A DNA stretch of 64,000 bases from Astrocystis sublimbata (Eukaryota > Ascomycota > Sordariomycetes > Xylariales > Xylariaceae): the NCBI GenBank assembly GCA_022453515.1, contig JAJNNY010000083.1, positions 62,001 through 126,000 on the forward strand, read 5' to 3'. The translations under genes were made by a program, and so were the position numbers. Below the pieces are notes generated by a model. It had not been told where the DNA came from, did no database searches, and was given only the letters and a program-made list of their open reading frames with translations. This document shows, piece by piece, positions 35,497-47,158 of this stretch (position 1 is the stretch's first letter; each line of letters opens with the position of its first letter).

Positions 35497-37138
35497 ATGG
35501 CAACACTTTCAAACTCAGGCCCAGTTCAGAACGACATAGAGAGGGGACCAACGGAGCAGCGATGGCACCGAGATACCAGCTATAGCACGAGGCTTGTGCA
35601 CCAGGTTACATACAAGTTCATACCTTCCATATTCTTCATTCTCGTCGTCTTCTCTTTGGGGGCTATCCTAGCAATAACACTTTACTGCAAGAAGCCTCTA
35701 CCACACCAAGCGACAGTAGCCTTCTCGACTCTGTTATCTGTATTATTCGTGTTATCCGTTCTTGGGTTTATCTATCTTCATCTACGAAAGAACAAGTCAA
35801 AAAGCGATGGCGATCATACGGTCACTTCAGAGCAAACGAACCACCCTCGATGTCAGACTGGGAATCTCGCTAGAGGTAACCCACACGTGCAGGAGACGCA
35901 CCCTGCAACCAACAGGCACAACACCGGCACAAGTGGACAGGCTAGGCCCCAAGCTCCCGGAGGTGGTACAGCTACTTCCGATATAGTCCAATATCCAACA
36001 CCTGGTCCCGATACTTACAGGAGAACAACCGGAGAGCATCAAGGGGGCGCTCAGAGGCAAAATGATGCTGTCGAACTTGCAAGTTTGCATCAACCGCAAG
36101 TCCAGCGAGCTACAGATGAAACTAACTGCTCAGGACGGTGGAGTTCAGCATCTACATTCATACAGGCTGGCCAACTCGATGCTGAAACTGTAGAAAACCA
36201 TACCGGGACGGTTGATCAGCAAACCCTACCTCATAGAGTAAGCGCAGTGCTCATAATTGAGTTCAAGTATAGTATAATAACTGATTGAAAAAGGTTTCAC
36301 AGGATGTGCCCAGAAACCAGGCTCCAGGACAAGTTTCTCGCCCACAATTCAAGGCCTACCGACCACCCTCGGTAGAACCAACAACACCAGCCTCACTAAA
36401 AACGACATCACGAGAACATTCGCATTCAATTACAACTCTGCAAACTCCCAAAGTGGACACAGCAGTACCTCAAACACGAGCAGAACACGGCCAGCAGTTC
36501 GGACACCAAGTCCCAGAGGAGGATTCTCTGTGGCCCCACGGCAAGCCACGATCAAAGGGTACGTACGCAAGACCGACGAGCGCTCCTCTAATTAACCCAT
36601 GACAAAGCCTCACGGCAGCAACTCTGACGATGAATTGCTAGCAGGCAGTAGTGTCAGCAACCGTAGGCGCCCCAGCGGGCCTCGCGAACTATCCCGAACC
36701 AAGAGATCGAGGGAAGGACTCCGACCAGCCGGCATGCTAACACACCGCAACAACCGAGGTCTTTCCCCCATCACAGAACATCCGATCTCCGAGCCGGACC
36801 ATCTGCATCCCCAGCAGCACTCCCCATACCCATACACAGCAACAGCAACAGCTCCTCGCCCCCTGAACCTTCCAAGCGCAGACCCAAACCTTGTACCACC
36901 CCTGACTGTCGGCCGGAGCCCGTACAGAATGCAACCGCAGCCAAGCCATGGACACTTAGAGTACACTACCCCAGAGAATGGAATGCGGTTGAATACTGCC
37001 TCGACAACTCAGCCAAACATGTTAAATCAGGAGGGCAGAGTGGGTTTGAGAGGTGGCAGAGGCCACCGTAAGTCGCGGCTGCTACGACGGAGTGCTACGA
37101 CAAGCAACAAACGCAAGTTGAAAATGGGCAAGAATTAG
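35497..37138 (+). CDS. Fungal-specific membrane protein, unknown function
   Basis: I propose three exons, 35497-36237, 36294-36558 and about 36645-37138, giving 499 residues in frame. The N-terminal 100 residues hold two membrane helices (IPSIFFILVVFSLGAILAI and a second near 80-98) followed by basic residues; the rest is a long low-complexity tail rich in Pro, Gln, Thr, Ser and Arg with a strongly basic end. No domain is recognised. The third exon is less certain: alternatively exon 2 runs on to a stop at 36602 and the downstream frame, whose ATG overlaps that stop as ATGA, is separate or untranslated. The disordered basic tail suggests a cytoplasmic interaction region, which is inference. 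Confidence 0.6.
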
Positions 37139-37436
37139 CATGCTGATGAGACGCGGAATTACTAAAGTGGTGGGGTGAGAATGCAGACTAGAGCGGAATA
37201 GACCAGGAGCAATAATTGAAGTTAGAGGCAACCCAACAGCTCACTCTCGCCGTTAACGCAGTGCTTTGGTAATCACCAAATGTGTGTAAAGTAGTCATCT
37301 TGCCATTGATGATAGTACCGTGGAACCCATACATGCGCCCACCACTCCATACAAAAGCACCTGTAACCAAGGCCAATTCCCTCCCCATGGCAAACGATGT
37401 TGAAGTTGTGTGACATCTAAGCCACAAGCATGGAAC

Positions 37437-39401
37437 TTATTGCAACACCTTCAATTTATCCCAGAAGGAACCTATCCGACTCTCCCCTTCCCGATTACCC
37501 CCAATCCTATTGGAGTAAGCCGTGGTCGGCGATAGAATCGTCAAGTTCCACGCCTGCGCCCCGTCAATATACGTGGAATACTTCAAGCTGCTTTGCTCGG
37601 GGGACAGTCTCTCAATCGTGACGGCGCCGAATTTGGAGTTGCCCCAATTGATATATCTAGGCGCATCATCAGCAAGGAACAAAGTTAAAACATGGCTGCT
37701 ATTTAGGGGGAACTTACTTGAGCTTCACATCCTCATCATCAGTTTGGAAATAGGTTGGAACAGGCGAGAAAAACTGGTTGAGCGGGCTGACCGAGAATTC
37801 GTGAACAGTGACGGCTTCGGACCACTTGCTGTTCTGCGGAGGGGGGAAAGCCGTGGCACCAAACTCGTGACGGTCACCCGACAGAACGACAACACCTACA
37901 CCCTGGCTGCCGATGTCCCACATGGCTTCGAGGATCTTCCTGCGCTCGGCAAGGAAGCCACCCCAAGTATCTCTGGTGTTGACCCGCCAGTTCTTGGTAA
38001 ACGGCACGGAGCTGGCCACGATCTTCCACTTGACCCCCTTCGGCTCAGGTCGGCGTAGCCAGGCGATGAAATCCTCGAGCTGCGTTTCGCCAAGCATAGT
38101 CTTGTTGACGCCATCGAAAGGCTCAGAGTTTCGCGATCGGTAGGTTCGGCAGTCGAGCATGAAAAACGAGGCAGGGCCTTGGGTAAAGGAGTAGTAAGTG
38201 ACTCCGCGAGGCATAAGACCCAAGGCGCCAGCTCCCTTCGCTTCTGGAGGGTTCACAGAGGTCTGATAATTGTGCCAGGGATCGACTGCGGTTTGGTAGA
38301 CTCCTGTAGTTCGCTTATCCCAATCATTTGAGATCTCGTGGTCGTCGAGGACGTGGATCCAGCTGAGGTTTTGGCCGATAGCAGGCCAGTCAGGCGATGC
38401 ATATACTTGTCGGTACTTCTGCCTATAATTCTCCACTGATTGCCCAAATTGACGAGGCACTTCAATATACTATATTTTGACGCTCATCAGTATTTTGCAA
38501 ATTGCGCAGATCTTGACATCTAACAATAACTCACGATGAAGTCTCCAAGAAAGAGCATGAACTGCGCGCCGAGGCTCGGTAGAATCTTGGCCAGATGCTT
38601 CATTCCGGGGAAAGCCAATGGGTGGTCTCGTGGGTCGTATGGGAGCCGTGGCACAAAACAGGACGTCGACAAGAATGTGAACTTGCCGTCGTTGAGGTCG
38701 GGCATGACACCTGGTTTCGGAGCAGAAGTGAACTGGCCTGAGTGGTTATTGGAAGTGGTCCACTCGTATAGTTGCTGTTTAGAATGAACGATGGGCAAGG
38801 TAACAGCCGCAGTATAATCTGAAGCTTCAGTAGTCTGCTCGATGCTGATTACATTCAGCGGAAGTGCATCGTCGAACGGTTGAGGATCCTTTATGCGAAG
38901 CTGCACGGTGATAGGCAGCTTCGTTTGGTCTGGTTCTCGAATCAACAGCTTTGCCTCGGAGTCGGAAACGTAGCCTAGTCTAGCAAAGGATAGGTCGTGG
39001 CTAGGATGGTACCATTTCGGCGAATAGACAAAGTCGGTGATCATGACGACACATAAGGCGTTCAGGAAGAAAGTGAGTGTGGTTAAGAAGAGGCTATTCG
39101 GACTGGGAGCACCAGTGAGGAGGCTCTTCAGAGGGTTTGTCGGCTTTTTGGCCAAGGAAATGGTTTCCTCGATCGCGACCTTCTCTTCCACAACGGCATC
39201 TTCAGTTTCCCCTGCGTCGAGCTCATCCTGGTTGAGGACCTTCTCGTCTACTGCGACGTCGACTTTGTCTATTACATCGTACTTTGGACCGCTGATGTAG
39301 TTTGAGATGGCGCTCGTCGTATAAACCGCGAATAGCGCATAAATCGCGGGTAGGAGTGGCTTCGTCTTGTTAGTAACAGACGGGTTTTCGGCTGATGGCA
39401 T
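37437..39401 (-). CDS. Membrane-anchored PhoD-like phosphatase
   Basis: Three exons, 39401-38535, 38469-37718 and 37656-37437, give 612 residues with in-frame junctions (donors GTGAGT and GTAAGT). Two membrane helices lie near the N-terminus (about 15-37 and 100-125), then a beta-rich stretch, then a PhoD-type metallophosphoesterase core: CFVPRLPYDP, LGDFIYIEVP (metal-binding Asp), VLDDHEISNDW and the C-terminal VVLSGDRHEFGAT. The first intron interrupts the LGDF/IYIE block exactly. PhoD enzymes hydrolyse phosphodiesters or phosphomonoesters; the fungal membrane-bound group lacks a settled substrate. The catalytic motifs look complete, so the enzyme is probably active on the lumenal or outer side. 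Confidence 0.9.
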
Positions 39402-40258
39402 GTAGCCGAGGCTTGAGACCAGTATGAACCTACAGGAATCGCGGCCTGCAGAGAGTCAGTATCGCAGAATCACATTATAGACGGAGCAATTGGGGCCTTA
39501 CCCATCGAAGAAAGAAATAAGAGGCCAATCGAAGACTAGTCGATGCCAGTGTAGCTATTGTATCACTTCGTGGCGCCATGGTAAAGTAGTGAGCTTGCGA
39601 CGCAGCTAAGTGGACGGAACGCCGTGCGGCGCGTCAGAGTGTCAATGGGAGCAGACAAGGTCAAGCTACCAAAGATGTGAAAAGCAAGAATCAGATATAT
39701 TGTATTGCAATATGCGACATCGGCATGTCGATAAGGTTGTTGATAGATCGTGTAGAAGCTAGTTGTGCAGAGACCGACGTCTTACATGGTGTGCATGGAG
39801 GCTAGATGACAGCTCGTGCAGATGTGACGACACCACCGAGATAAAGTTGCACGGGCTCGGGGGGCTTCTGCTGGGGGTAGCTCCGTTGCTGACACTAGCT
39901 TATCCGAGTCCCTCTATTGGAGCTGAAGCCGTTCCAGTCTCATCTGATTGCCATATAGAGTTAGTAGGCCCATGCCGTGGACATATCCTCCCCGCGACGC
40001 GTTTCGTCAACAGTTCGTGCAGGGGTTCTAAGATTACCTAAGCAGCAATGCCTCTTGGATCAACAAGGGGTGTTTGGGGGCCAACAGCTAATCCATGATT
40101 CCATGGGTCATAAATGCTAAGACAGGGGCCGTAAGGCTACACACATAGTCATCTAAGCCTATTCGGGTAACTTGGAGCTGAGTGCCTTTTCTAGGTACCT
40201 ACCTAGTACTGGGACCTTAGGGACCTAGAGAAGTCTTCTAAAATAAAATACACTTCTG
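39402..40258. other. Intergenic upstream of PhoD-like gene
   Basis: About 0.86 kb, promoter side of the phosphatase gene. Near 40180-40215 it carries TAGGTACCTACCTAG-type words. No gene recognised. Confidence 0.5.
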
Positions 40259-40720
40259 ATGTGGAGAACAGTTCTCATTTTAACAACACTTCTTAATCCA
40301 ACAACACTTCTCTATAGTGGGTCCTAGATCTAAGGGGGCTTTCTGATTAGCTGCAGCCCTTAGTCTAGGCTTCTGATTGGTCCATACGCTATAAGCCCCC
40401 TAAAGGAACAGGCCTAAAAAATGGATCGAGCCGTATTCGAACCCCTTTGAACAGTTAATATTGAAGGTACGAACACACATATAGAAGCAGTCACGAAGCA
40501 GTCAATCACGGAGCATATAGTTCTACCACTACACTACGAGGTATTTACGAATTTAATTACAATTACAAGCATACGACCCGACCGGCTAGGGCAGTATATA
40601 TTGAACAGCCCAGTAGGTCTTGTTTGGTGGTGGTACTTCGAGAGAAGTGTTGTTGGGCTCAGAAGTATTGTTGGATTCAGAACCGTTGTTGGATTTGGGA
40701 AGTGTTCTTGGCCTACAGAA
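40259..40720. repeat. Non-autonomous element with inverted ends and Pol III-like core
   Basis: The left end (40285-40317) contains AACAACACTTCTT and CAACAACACTTCTCT; the right end (40628-40700) contains the complements AGAGAAGTGTTGTTG, AGAAGTATTGTTGG and GAACCGTTGTTGG. Inside, on the minus strand (about 40545 to 40415), is a tRNA-like stretch: an A-box-like TAGTGTAGTGGTAGA, a B-box-like GGTTCGAATAC and then a run of six T. The T-arm does not pair, so it is not a functional tRNA. The whole looks like a MITE or tRNA-derived SINE inserted about 180 nt upstream of the first O-methyltransferase. Confidence 0.55.
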
Positions 40721-40782
40721 GGGTTCCCTATAGGCTAGCTTTCCCACTACGGTATCCATTGATCTTTGTGTCACTATGGAGG

Positions 40783-40790
40783 GGTATATA
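40783..40790 (+). promoter_or_regulatory. TATA-like box for first O-methyltransferase
   Basis: GTATATAT lies about 115 nt upstream of the ATG at 40901 and just downstream of the repeat element, so the insertion may have replaced the distal promoter. Motif and position only. Confidence 0.35.
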
Positions 40791-40900
40791 TGAGCCAATG
40801 CTTTGGTTCTTATCCAGTATATTTTAAATCCCCCCAAATCTCTCCGCAGCACCTTCACATTTTCCGTCTTGCCCTTCACAAGGTATACTTGTAACCCAAC

Positions 40901-42714
40901 ATGGCACCATTGAAATCCACAACACGCATTGCTCAACTTTCGTTGACTATCAGTGACACTGTCGCGAAGCTCGACGAAATCCTCCAGTCGCAAGGTCTCC
41001 AGACACCTTCGTTTAGCGAAGATGCTCCAACCAGTCTTCCCGAGGAGGCTCTCGCGATGCAGAGCGTGCTACTCGACGCTACGTCGGAACTCCACGATCT
41101 TCTCCTATTCCCGATGGCACTAATGATCAATAAAACGGCAGTAAGTATTTGAATATTTGAGAAAGAAAAAATACTGTTACTCTAAGCACATTGTTTCTAA
41201 AGATAAATAGCAAAACAACATGGTACCGTTCCAGTTTATAAGCCATCTAGGAATTGCAGAATTAGTTCCTCTCGGAGGTCAAACCTCATTCCAGAAGATT
41301 GCAGCAAAGACAGGACTAGATGAAGTGATTATCCGAAGGGTTCTACGTCATGCTATTACTATGCGGGTCTTTCACGAGCCAGAGCCAGGGATAGTTGCAC
41401 ATACAAATATCTCCAGGGCAATTACGGACTCCAGCTTGAATGACTGGCTTAAAACTGCCAGTCGAGATCTTTGGCCTGCAGCTACCAAGGTAACACTTTC
41501 ATGTACGGCTTATATACCGCAGCTAATTGTGTATGGGTGTAGACGTTTGAGGCCATCATGAAATGGCCAAACTCACAGGAGATCAACGAGACGGTAAGCT
41601 CCCACTTCATCATATGATCACAACTGCTCATGAATACGTAGGCCTTTTCTTTGGCCCACAATACAAGCATGTCAGTGTATGACTTCTTCCAAGCAAATCC
41701 CGACCGGGCTCTTAGCTTCGTGGGCTCTTTGAAGGCTCTCACCTCTAGCCGGGAGTATGATGTTCGCCACGTGATCAACAATTATGATTGGCACTCTCTG
41801 GGGCATGCTCAAGTTGTTGACGTGGGAGGTTCGCGAGGAAATGTTGCAATTCAACTGGCTGAGAACTTTCCAGGTTAGTCCTCGGAAGTCCCCCTTCCCC
41901 CCAAGGTAGATCTCGGGCCTCATTGCTCCCGCATGGCCTCGAAATATGAGGTCAAGTCCTACCACGCAAGGCAATCACTAACTTCCGCGGAATAAACAGG
42001 ACTGAATGTTCTTGTTCAAGATAAAGAAGAGGTCATTCACGGCGCAGAAAACGATCTTCCAAAGGAAATCAAAGATCGTGTTAGTTTCGCGGTACACGAT
42101 ATCACCTCTCCCCAGACGGTTGAAGCCGATGTTTACTATTTGCGGTGGATTCTACATAACTGGCCGGACAAGTATTGGTAAGCTGAGCCTAAGTTTTAAA
42201 GAAACTTGTTTAATATGTGCTGACATATGTACCATTATAGTATGTTTTGATCTTACCTCTCTCTGTACAAACCTGATAAACTTGGAACGTTGCGAAAATT
42301 AACTCATTTTCTTTTCTTTTTCTTCCCCGTTCTGTAGTCAAGGGCCGGTACTAATGGCGATACAGGCATGGCCATCCTCAGAGCATTGATCCCAGTGTTA
42401 AAGCATAACGCAAGAATCATTGTTCAAGAGGCATGTCTTCCCGAGCCGGGCACAGTTCCATTGTGGAAGGAGAATCGACTTCGGTAAGTATCAATTCCCA
42501 ACACCCGACTTTGCATACCGTGTGCTAATCAGTGGGGACTAACAGCGCTGCTGATTTGAGCATGACTGCCCTTTTCAACGCCCGTGACCGCACCGCCAGT
42601 GACTGGAGAGCTCTGTTCTCCGAGGCAGACAGGAGATTCATTCTAGAGTCTGTGATCCAGCCTACAGGCTCAGCTTTGGCAATGATGGATTTACGCTGGA
42701 ACGCTGAGGGTTAG
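40901..42714 (+). CDS. SAM-dependent O-methyltransferase 1
   Basis: Seven exons, 40901-41140, 41211-41489, 41543-41593, 41642-41873, 42000-42177, about 42343-42483 and 42546-42714, give about 429 residues in frame. It is a fungal class of plant-type (caffeate-like) O-methyltransferase: an N-terminal dimerisation region (TSFQKIAAKTGLDEVIIRRVLRHA), the SAM loop VVDVGGSRGNVA, YYLRWILHNWPD near the catalytic base, and the C-terminal ARDRTASDWRALF. The sixth exon start is the least certain, because an acceptor had to be chosen to keep frame. Such enzymes methylate phenolic or polyketide hydroxyls. The gene lies in the same direction as a second O-methyltransferase and a FAD monooxygenase. Confidence 0.85.
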
Positions 42715-43744
42715 GATGAGTGCGGTATTGTGGTGTTGTCAACGAAAGGGTTCAGCCTGCCCCAACGGGGGGTCATCTTGGGGCTGTCATTGCCGTAGAT
42801 TTCTAGTAATTTAGCCTCCAAATGAGTATATCTTGTCTCGACTCTCGCCTTTGGCAATGTGTTCCCGTTCAGCTCAATGAATTCTTCCTAGCAGCTAAGT
42901 TCTATCTGTGTATGATTCCAATTGTGCCGTCCCTTTGCATAGGAGTGAGAAGTCACTTTATTCAGTCATAATCTACTAGGTTCGTATGGTTCATTTGGCG
43001 CACCACTCGATGCTCTAGTGAAGCTTAGCGACTAAAACTCTTAGCGACTCACTGAATATGACACGCGTCACGCGTTGTACCACATGTAACACCAGCCACC
43101 CACTCTAGGACTCTATATAGTAAGGCAACTCTATCATACCATCACATCGGTAGGATGATTCGACCCTCCTGCACAACATTCAAAGGACATTCTGCAGAAT
43201 GGGCTGTTTCGGCAAAAGCAAGTGAGCAACGAGTGTAACATCAGACCTCCTCGGAAGCTGCTTTCTTGTTGATAATGGTATCACAAACGTCAACAGTTGT
43301 GGACACTGATTTTGTTCCCAATTTGGTAGTTTGAGACATATAGAGAGAGAAACATTCAGAGCGGCCTTCGCATGAGGAAGTCGTCCGTCCATGCTTTGTA
43401 GTCTTGCTTGCGTGTCGCTACCTTAGGCAGGCTGCGCACAAAGAGGATATGTAGTTAGCTACCTAATCTGAGACAGAAACACAAAGAAGACAGCGTAGTG
43501 CGGTTCGGGTGGCACGGATGGCACATTGCACGTAGGCGTGAGCTGGAGCGGGAGACTTCCCGAAAGACATGACTATCACTGCCTCCCTCCAGTATATCCT
43601 CGAGCGAGGTCATCGACTCTCAAAGGATACTTAACCAACTTTCTATCCCTTGTGTCTGCTCAATATACTTGACTATCTGAGCAAGCTCGCTTACCAGCTT
43701 ACACACGTACCCCCGACTGAGCCAGAACAAAGCACACAGAAACC
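42715..43744. other. Intergenic between O-methyltransferases
   Basis: About 1 kb. The last 200 bases are the pyrimidine-rich leader of the second O-methyltransferase. No gene recognised. Confidence 0.5.
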
Positions 43745-45242
43745 ATGGCGCCACAACTACTGAGTGTTGTTGAGCTCACTGAACAGCTCAATGTATTCTT
43801 AGACAAGTCTCGCAGCGTTGACAAGCTTGCCGACGATGTCGCTCTGCGCAAGCTCAGTGAAGCTGCGCGTAAGGTCGGCCTTGCTACCGAAGCTACTGGT
43901 GATACTGTTCACAGAATCGCCCACTCGGTGCGCCTGCTTTCATTGACCACACTCATAATCGCTTCAAAAACCTATAACTGTAACTGACTTTTGATCAGTC
44001 TTTGCAAGTCCCGCTCGCCCAGATCGGTATCGACGTGAAGCTGTTCGAACACATGGCGGAAATGGGTAGCTCCACTGCTTCTGTAGCGACCCTCGCTAAA
44101 GATGCTAATGTTGACCCCTCCTTGATGAGTATGATGACCGATTCTGATGATGTGATACCAAGACACTGAAACTATAGAACAGAACGACTTCTCCGATACT
44201 ATCAGTCGATGGGTATGGTCGCTCAGCTGGGAGACGACGAGTATGCCCCCAACAACGTAACCAGGGCTATAGCTACGAAGGGAGGCCGGTCTGGCATCAG
44301 CTACTAGTAAGTCCCATTGGTAGTGTCCCTGAACTGGAACAAGATTCAGGATACACCGAGTATATGGCCTGGGCTAACGATCTGGCCGATAGCCACCATA
44401 TGATCAATCAGACCTTCGCCGTTTTCCCTGAGTTCCTGCAAAAGACCAACTACGTCGACCCTACGGATAACGCCAACTGCCCATGGCAGCTCGGTCACAA
44501 CACGGACAAGTCACCGTTCGAATGGCTGCAGATGCACCCCAATTTGATGGTGGACTATTTCCTCCCATGGATGGCCTCGCAACGTGACGGGTTGCCAACA
44601 TTCTTCGATGTCATTAACTTCGAGAAGGAGCTCGCGCAGGGAGCCAATGACTCAACCGTCCTGTTCGTCGACATTGGGGGAGCGCAGGGTCACCAATGTG
44701 TCGCCTTCAAAGCGAAGCATCCGCACTTGAAGGGGCGCGTGGTTCTTCAAGACCTGCCCGCCGTGATTGAGTCTGTCAATGCGAATCGTCCGCCTGGGTT
44801 TGAAGGGGTCGAGACACAAGTCTATGATGCCTTCAAGACCCCGCAGCCTATCAAAGGTAAGTAACAATACTCTGTCTCCTATAATCTGTTACGGGATCTT
44901 AACCAGTGACTGACTGACTCGGTACTAGGAGCTCGCGCGTACTACCTGCGCAACGTCCTCCACGATTTCCCTGACGCAGAATGCGTCAAGATGCTGGAGA
45001 GCATTAAAGCTGGAATGACGGAGGAATCTGTCATCTTGATTGACGAGATGGCGCTGCCTGAGCGTGACGCACCTTGGAGAGCGACCCAATTGGATATTTC
45101 AATGATCACTTGCCTTGCTGCCAGGGAGCGCTCCGAGCTTGACTGGCGCAACTTGTTCGACCAAGCAGGTTTGAAACTCCGCGATGTCTGGCAATACACA
45201 GACCAGCTGCGAGACTGCGTTATGGTCGCGGTACCGAAATAG
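43745..45242 (+). CDS. SAM-dependent O-methyltransferase 2
   Basis: Five exons, 43745-43927, 43999-44128, 44183-44306, 44393-44856 and 44929-45242, give 404 residues in frame. The winged-helix N-terminal part reads VATLAKDANVDPSLM then RLLRYYQSMGMVAQ; the SAM-binding loop is FVDIGGAQGHQCVAF; RNVLHDFPDAEC holds the probable catalytic His; the end is AARERSELDWRNLFDQAG. The third intron has a clean CTAAC branch and TAG acceptor. It shares architecture with the upstream enzyme but is clearly diverged, so they are paralogous members of the family rather than a fresh tandem copy. Likely a secondary-metabolite methyltransferase. Confidence 0.87.
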
Positions 45243-45807
45243 TGGCTCACGCCATCATGCACTCAAGTTGGTATGTTATTCCCTGCTTGTAGTACAGTGG
45301 GCTGCAAGGCAATCGTTGGCTTCCTCCATAGAGCAAATACATAGCTGTTGGTACGCTTCTTATACGTACAATCAAATCATTGCGTTTGTATGAACAATCA
45401 GCTTCTTGTCACTTTTTATAGCATTGGTGATATGGTCCCGGTTATCGGGATTATCATAGGTGCTCAATAGAGTTCCCAATGAATAGGTAAACTTGGGTAG
45501 ACAAGGGTTCGCTATCGGATACCCTGATGCTAGTTGCGAGCAGTCAATAATCGTTGCAATTGTATGACAATATGACGTCGTAGAATCAAGACGCCAAATG
45601 ACAGTGATATGAAATCTTCAGTAGAGCCCGCATTGATAAATCCAAAACATCATCATCATAGGGTAGTGATAGCTGACTGATTCCTGCATCTGCTATTTTA
45701 TTCACAATACACGTCAAGCGGAGGGTGGAAGATGAACCCTGACTAGTATGCAAGCACATAGTACAAGCTCTTCCCCAGCGCAAGAATCCAACAGAAAGGC
45801 TAGCTAG
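45243..45807. other. Intergenic downstream of O-methyltransferase 2
   Basis: About 565 bases, no gene recognised; it leads into the small inverted-repeat element. Confidence 0.5.
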
Positions 45808-46151
45808 CGAGGCGGTTAACAAAAGAAAGTTTACACCCCTTCTTGGCAGGTCCAGTGAAGTGACTTCGTTTGCCACCTTGTTCATTTTAACATAGAATAT
45901 ATCTAATAGGGGTAGAGCTCTCCTATTATTACCAATGCTTTTCGGTATATATATTAAGTATTATTAAAAGTATCTAAGCCTTTAGATCTATCTAAATAGC
46001 TCTTAAACAGCTTTAGTATCGTTAGAAAGGTCGGAATAGTTTCGATAATACCCAAAAACGGAAATCTACGGAATAAAGTTTTCCAGCTTCAGATGTACTA
46101 TGGGGGTAGAAAACTGGGTCAAGTGTAAACTTTCTTTTGTCAACCGCCTCG
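45808..46151. mobile_element. MITE-like element with 29-bp inverted ends
   Basis: The left terminus 45808-45836 and right terminus 46123-46151 are inverted repeats of 29 bases with one mismatch (the left reads GAGGCGGTTAACAAAAGAAA inward). The 344-bp unit is AT-rich inside and has no coding capacity. It is flanked by GCTAG on the left and GCTGG on the right, a possible 5-bp target duplication with one change. This is the form of a miniature inverted-repeat DNA transposon; the parent family is not identified. Confidence 0.8.
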
Positions 46152-47158
46152 GCTGGGGCGAGGACCTGGCCGTAAGGGATGGTGGCTGACTTTCCTAGGT
46201 GGAGCCCTTCAGGTCCTATCTGCTGCATACATGGTAACTTCCAAGGTTGTTTTTTTCTCAAATGAGCCAAGTACACACAAGTCCTGTATACTCATATTGA
46301 AAGTCCCACATGAGGCTCAGACCCTCCTTGCATCCATTGATTTGCAGACTGATGATAAGGCTTCGGCTTCCTTCTTACCCACCTACCTAGTAAGGCATGC
46401 TAAGCACTGGCTGCTTGTTAGGCAGGCTTCGAGCTCATCCATGCGTGCCTCGCATGCGTGACCTATCTCGAAAAGGTTGCTTAAGCATCGACGAGATCAG
46501 GGGTCCCCGCTACCTTGCGCAACGACTGCGAATAATTGGTGGAACATAAGCATGTCAAAAGTCACTCTCTGCCTAACAAAAGGAAACATGCAGCGCATTA
46601 CGTTGCATGTGGCGTGAGCACAAATTCTAAGTGTCTTTGATTGAGGGGTCTGGCACAGCTGGATTGTAACGCTACATCTCACCTGAATCTTAACAAGGCT
46701 CGCGTTCACATCCGGCGATCCGGCCACTCGTCAGTCTTCGTGCACCGCAGTAGAGTCTCGTCTGAAGACTTCATCGGCCCGCGATTGGGTCGAGATGAAG
46801 CTAGAGTGCGCCATATGCACGTGGGAGGTGGCGTCTCATCCTAACGCTTCATGAAGCCAGCCATATATAGCTTGGTATCAAGCAATATTGCAGCATACTG
46901 TCGACTGTTATGCACCTCGGCCGCATTGCGATAGTAAGACCAGAAGATGGCGAGACTTTCCACACCATGTATGATCCAAAAGAAGAGACGAGAATCGTCG
47001 ATCGTTAACAATATTTGAATGCAGATGAAATGCTATTGCAGATGCTGCTGTGTTACATGCGCCACATCCATTCCCTCATCAGTTGTATCTAGGTAATCGC
47101 ACGCCACTCGCGAGGCAATTTTCCCTGTGTATGCCCGATTCGAAACGAACTGCTAGTC
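46152..47158. other. Intergenic upstream of FAD monooxygenase
   Basis: About 1 kb with only short uninformative open frames. No gene recognised. Confidence 0.5.

Noticed and set aside
35827..36099. Small minus-strand protein within the unknown membrane protein gene
   Set aside because: Antisense shadow of a coding exon without any motif.
40415..40545. tRNA gene on the minus strand
   Set aside because: A-box-like, B-box-like and T-run signals are there, but the T-arm and acceptor stem do not pair and no anticodon arm can be folded; treated as part of a repeat instead.
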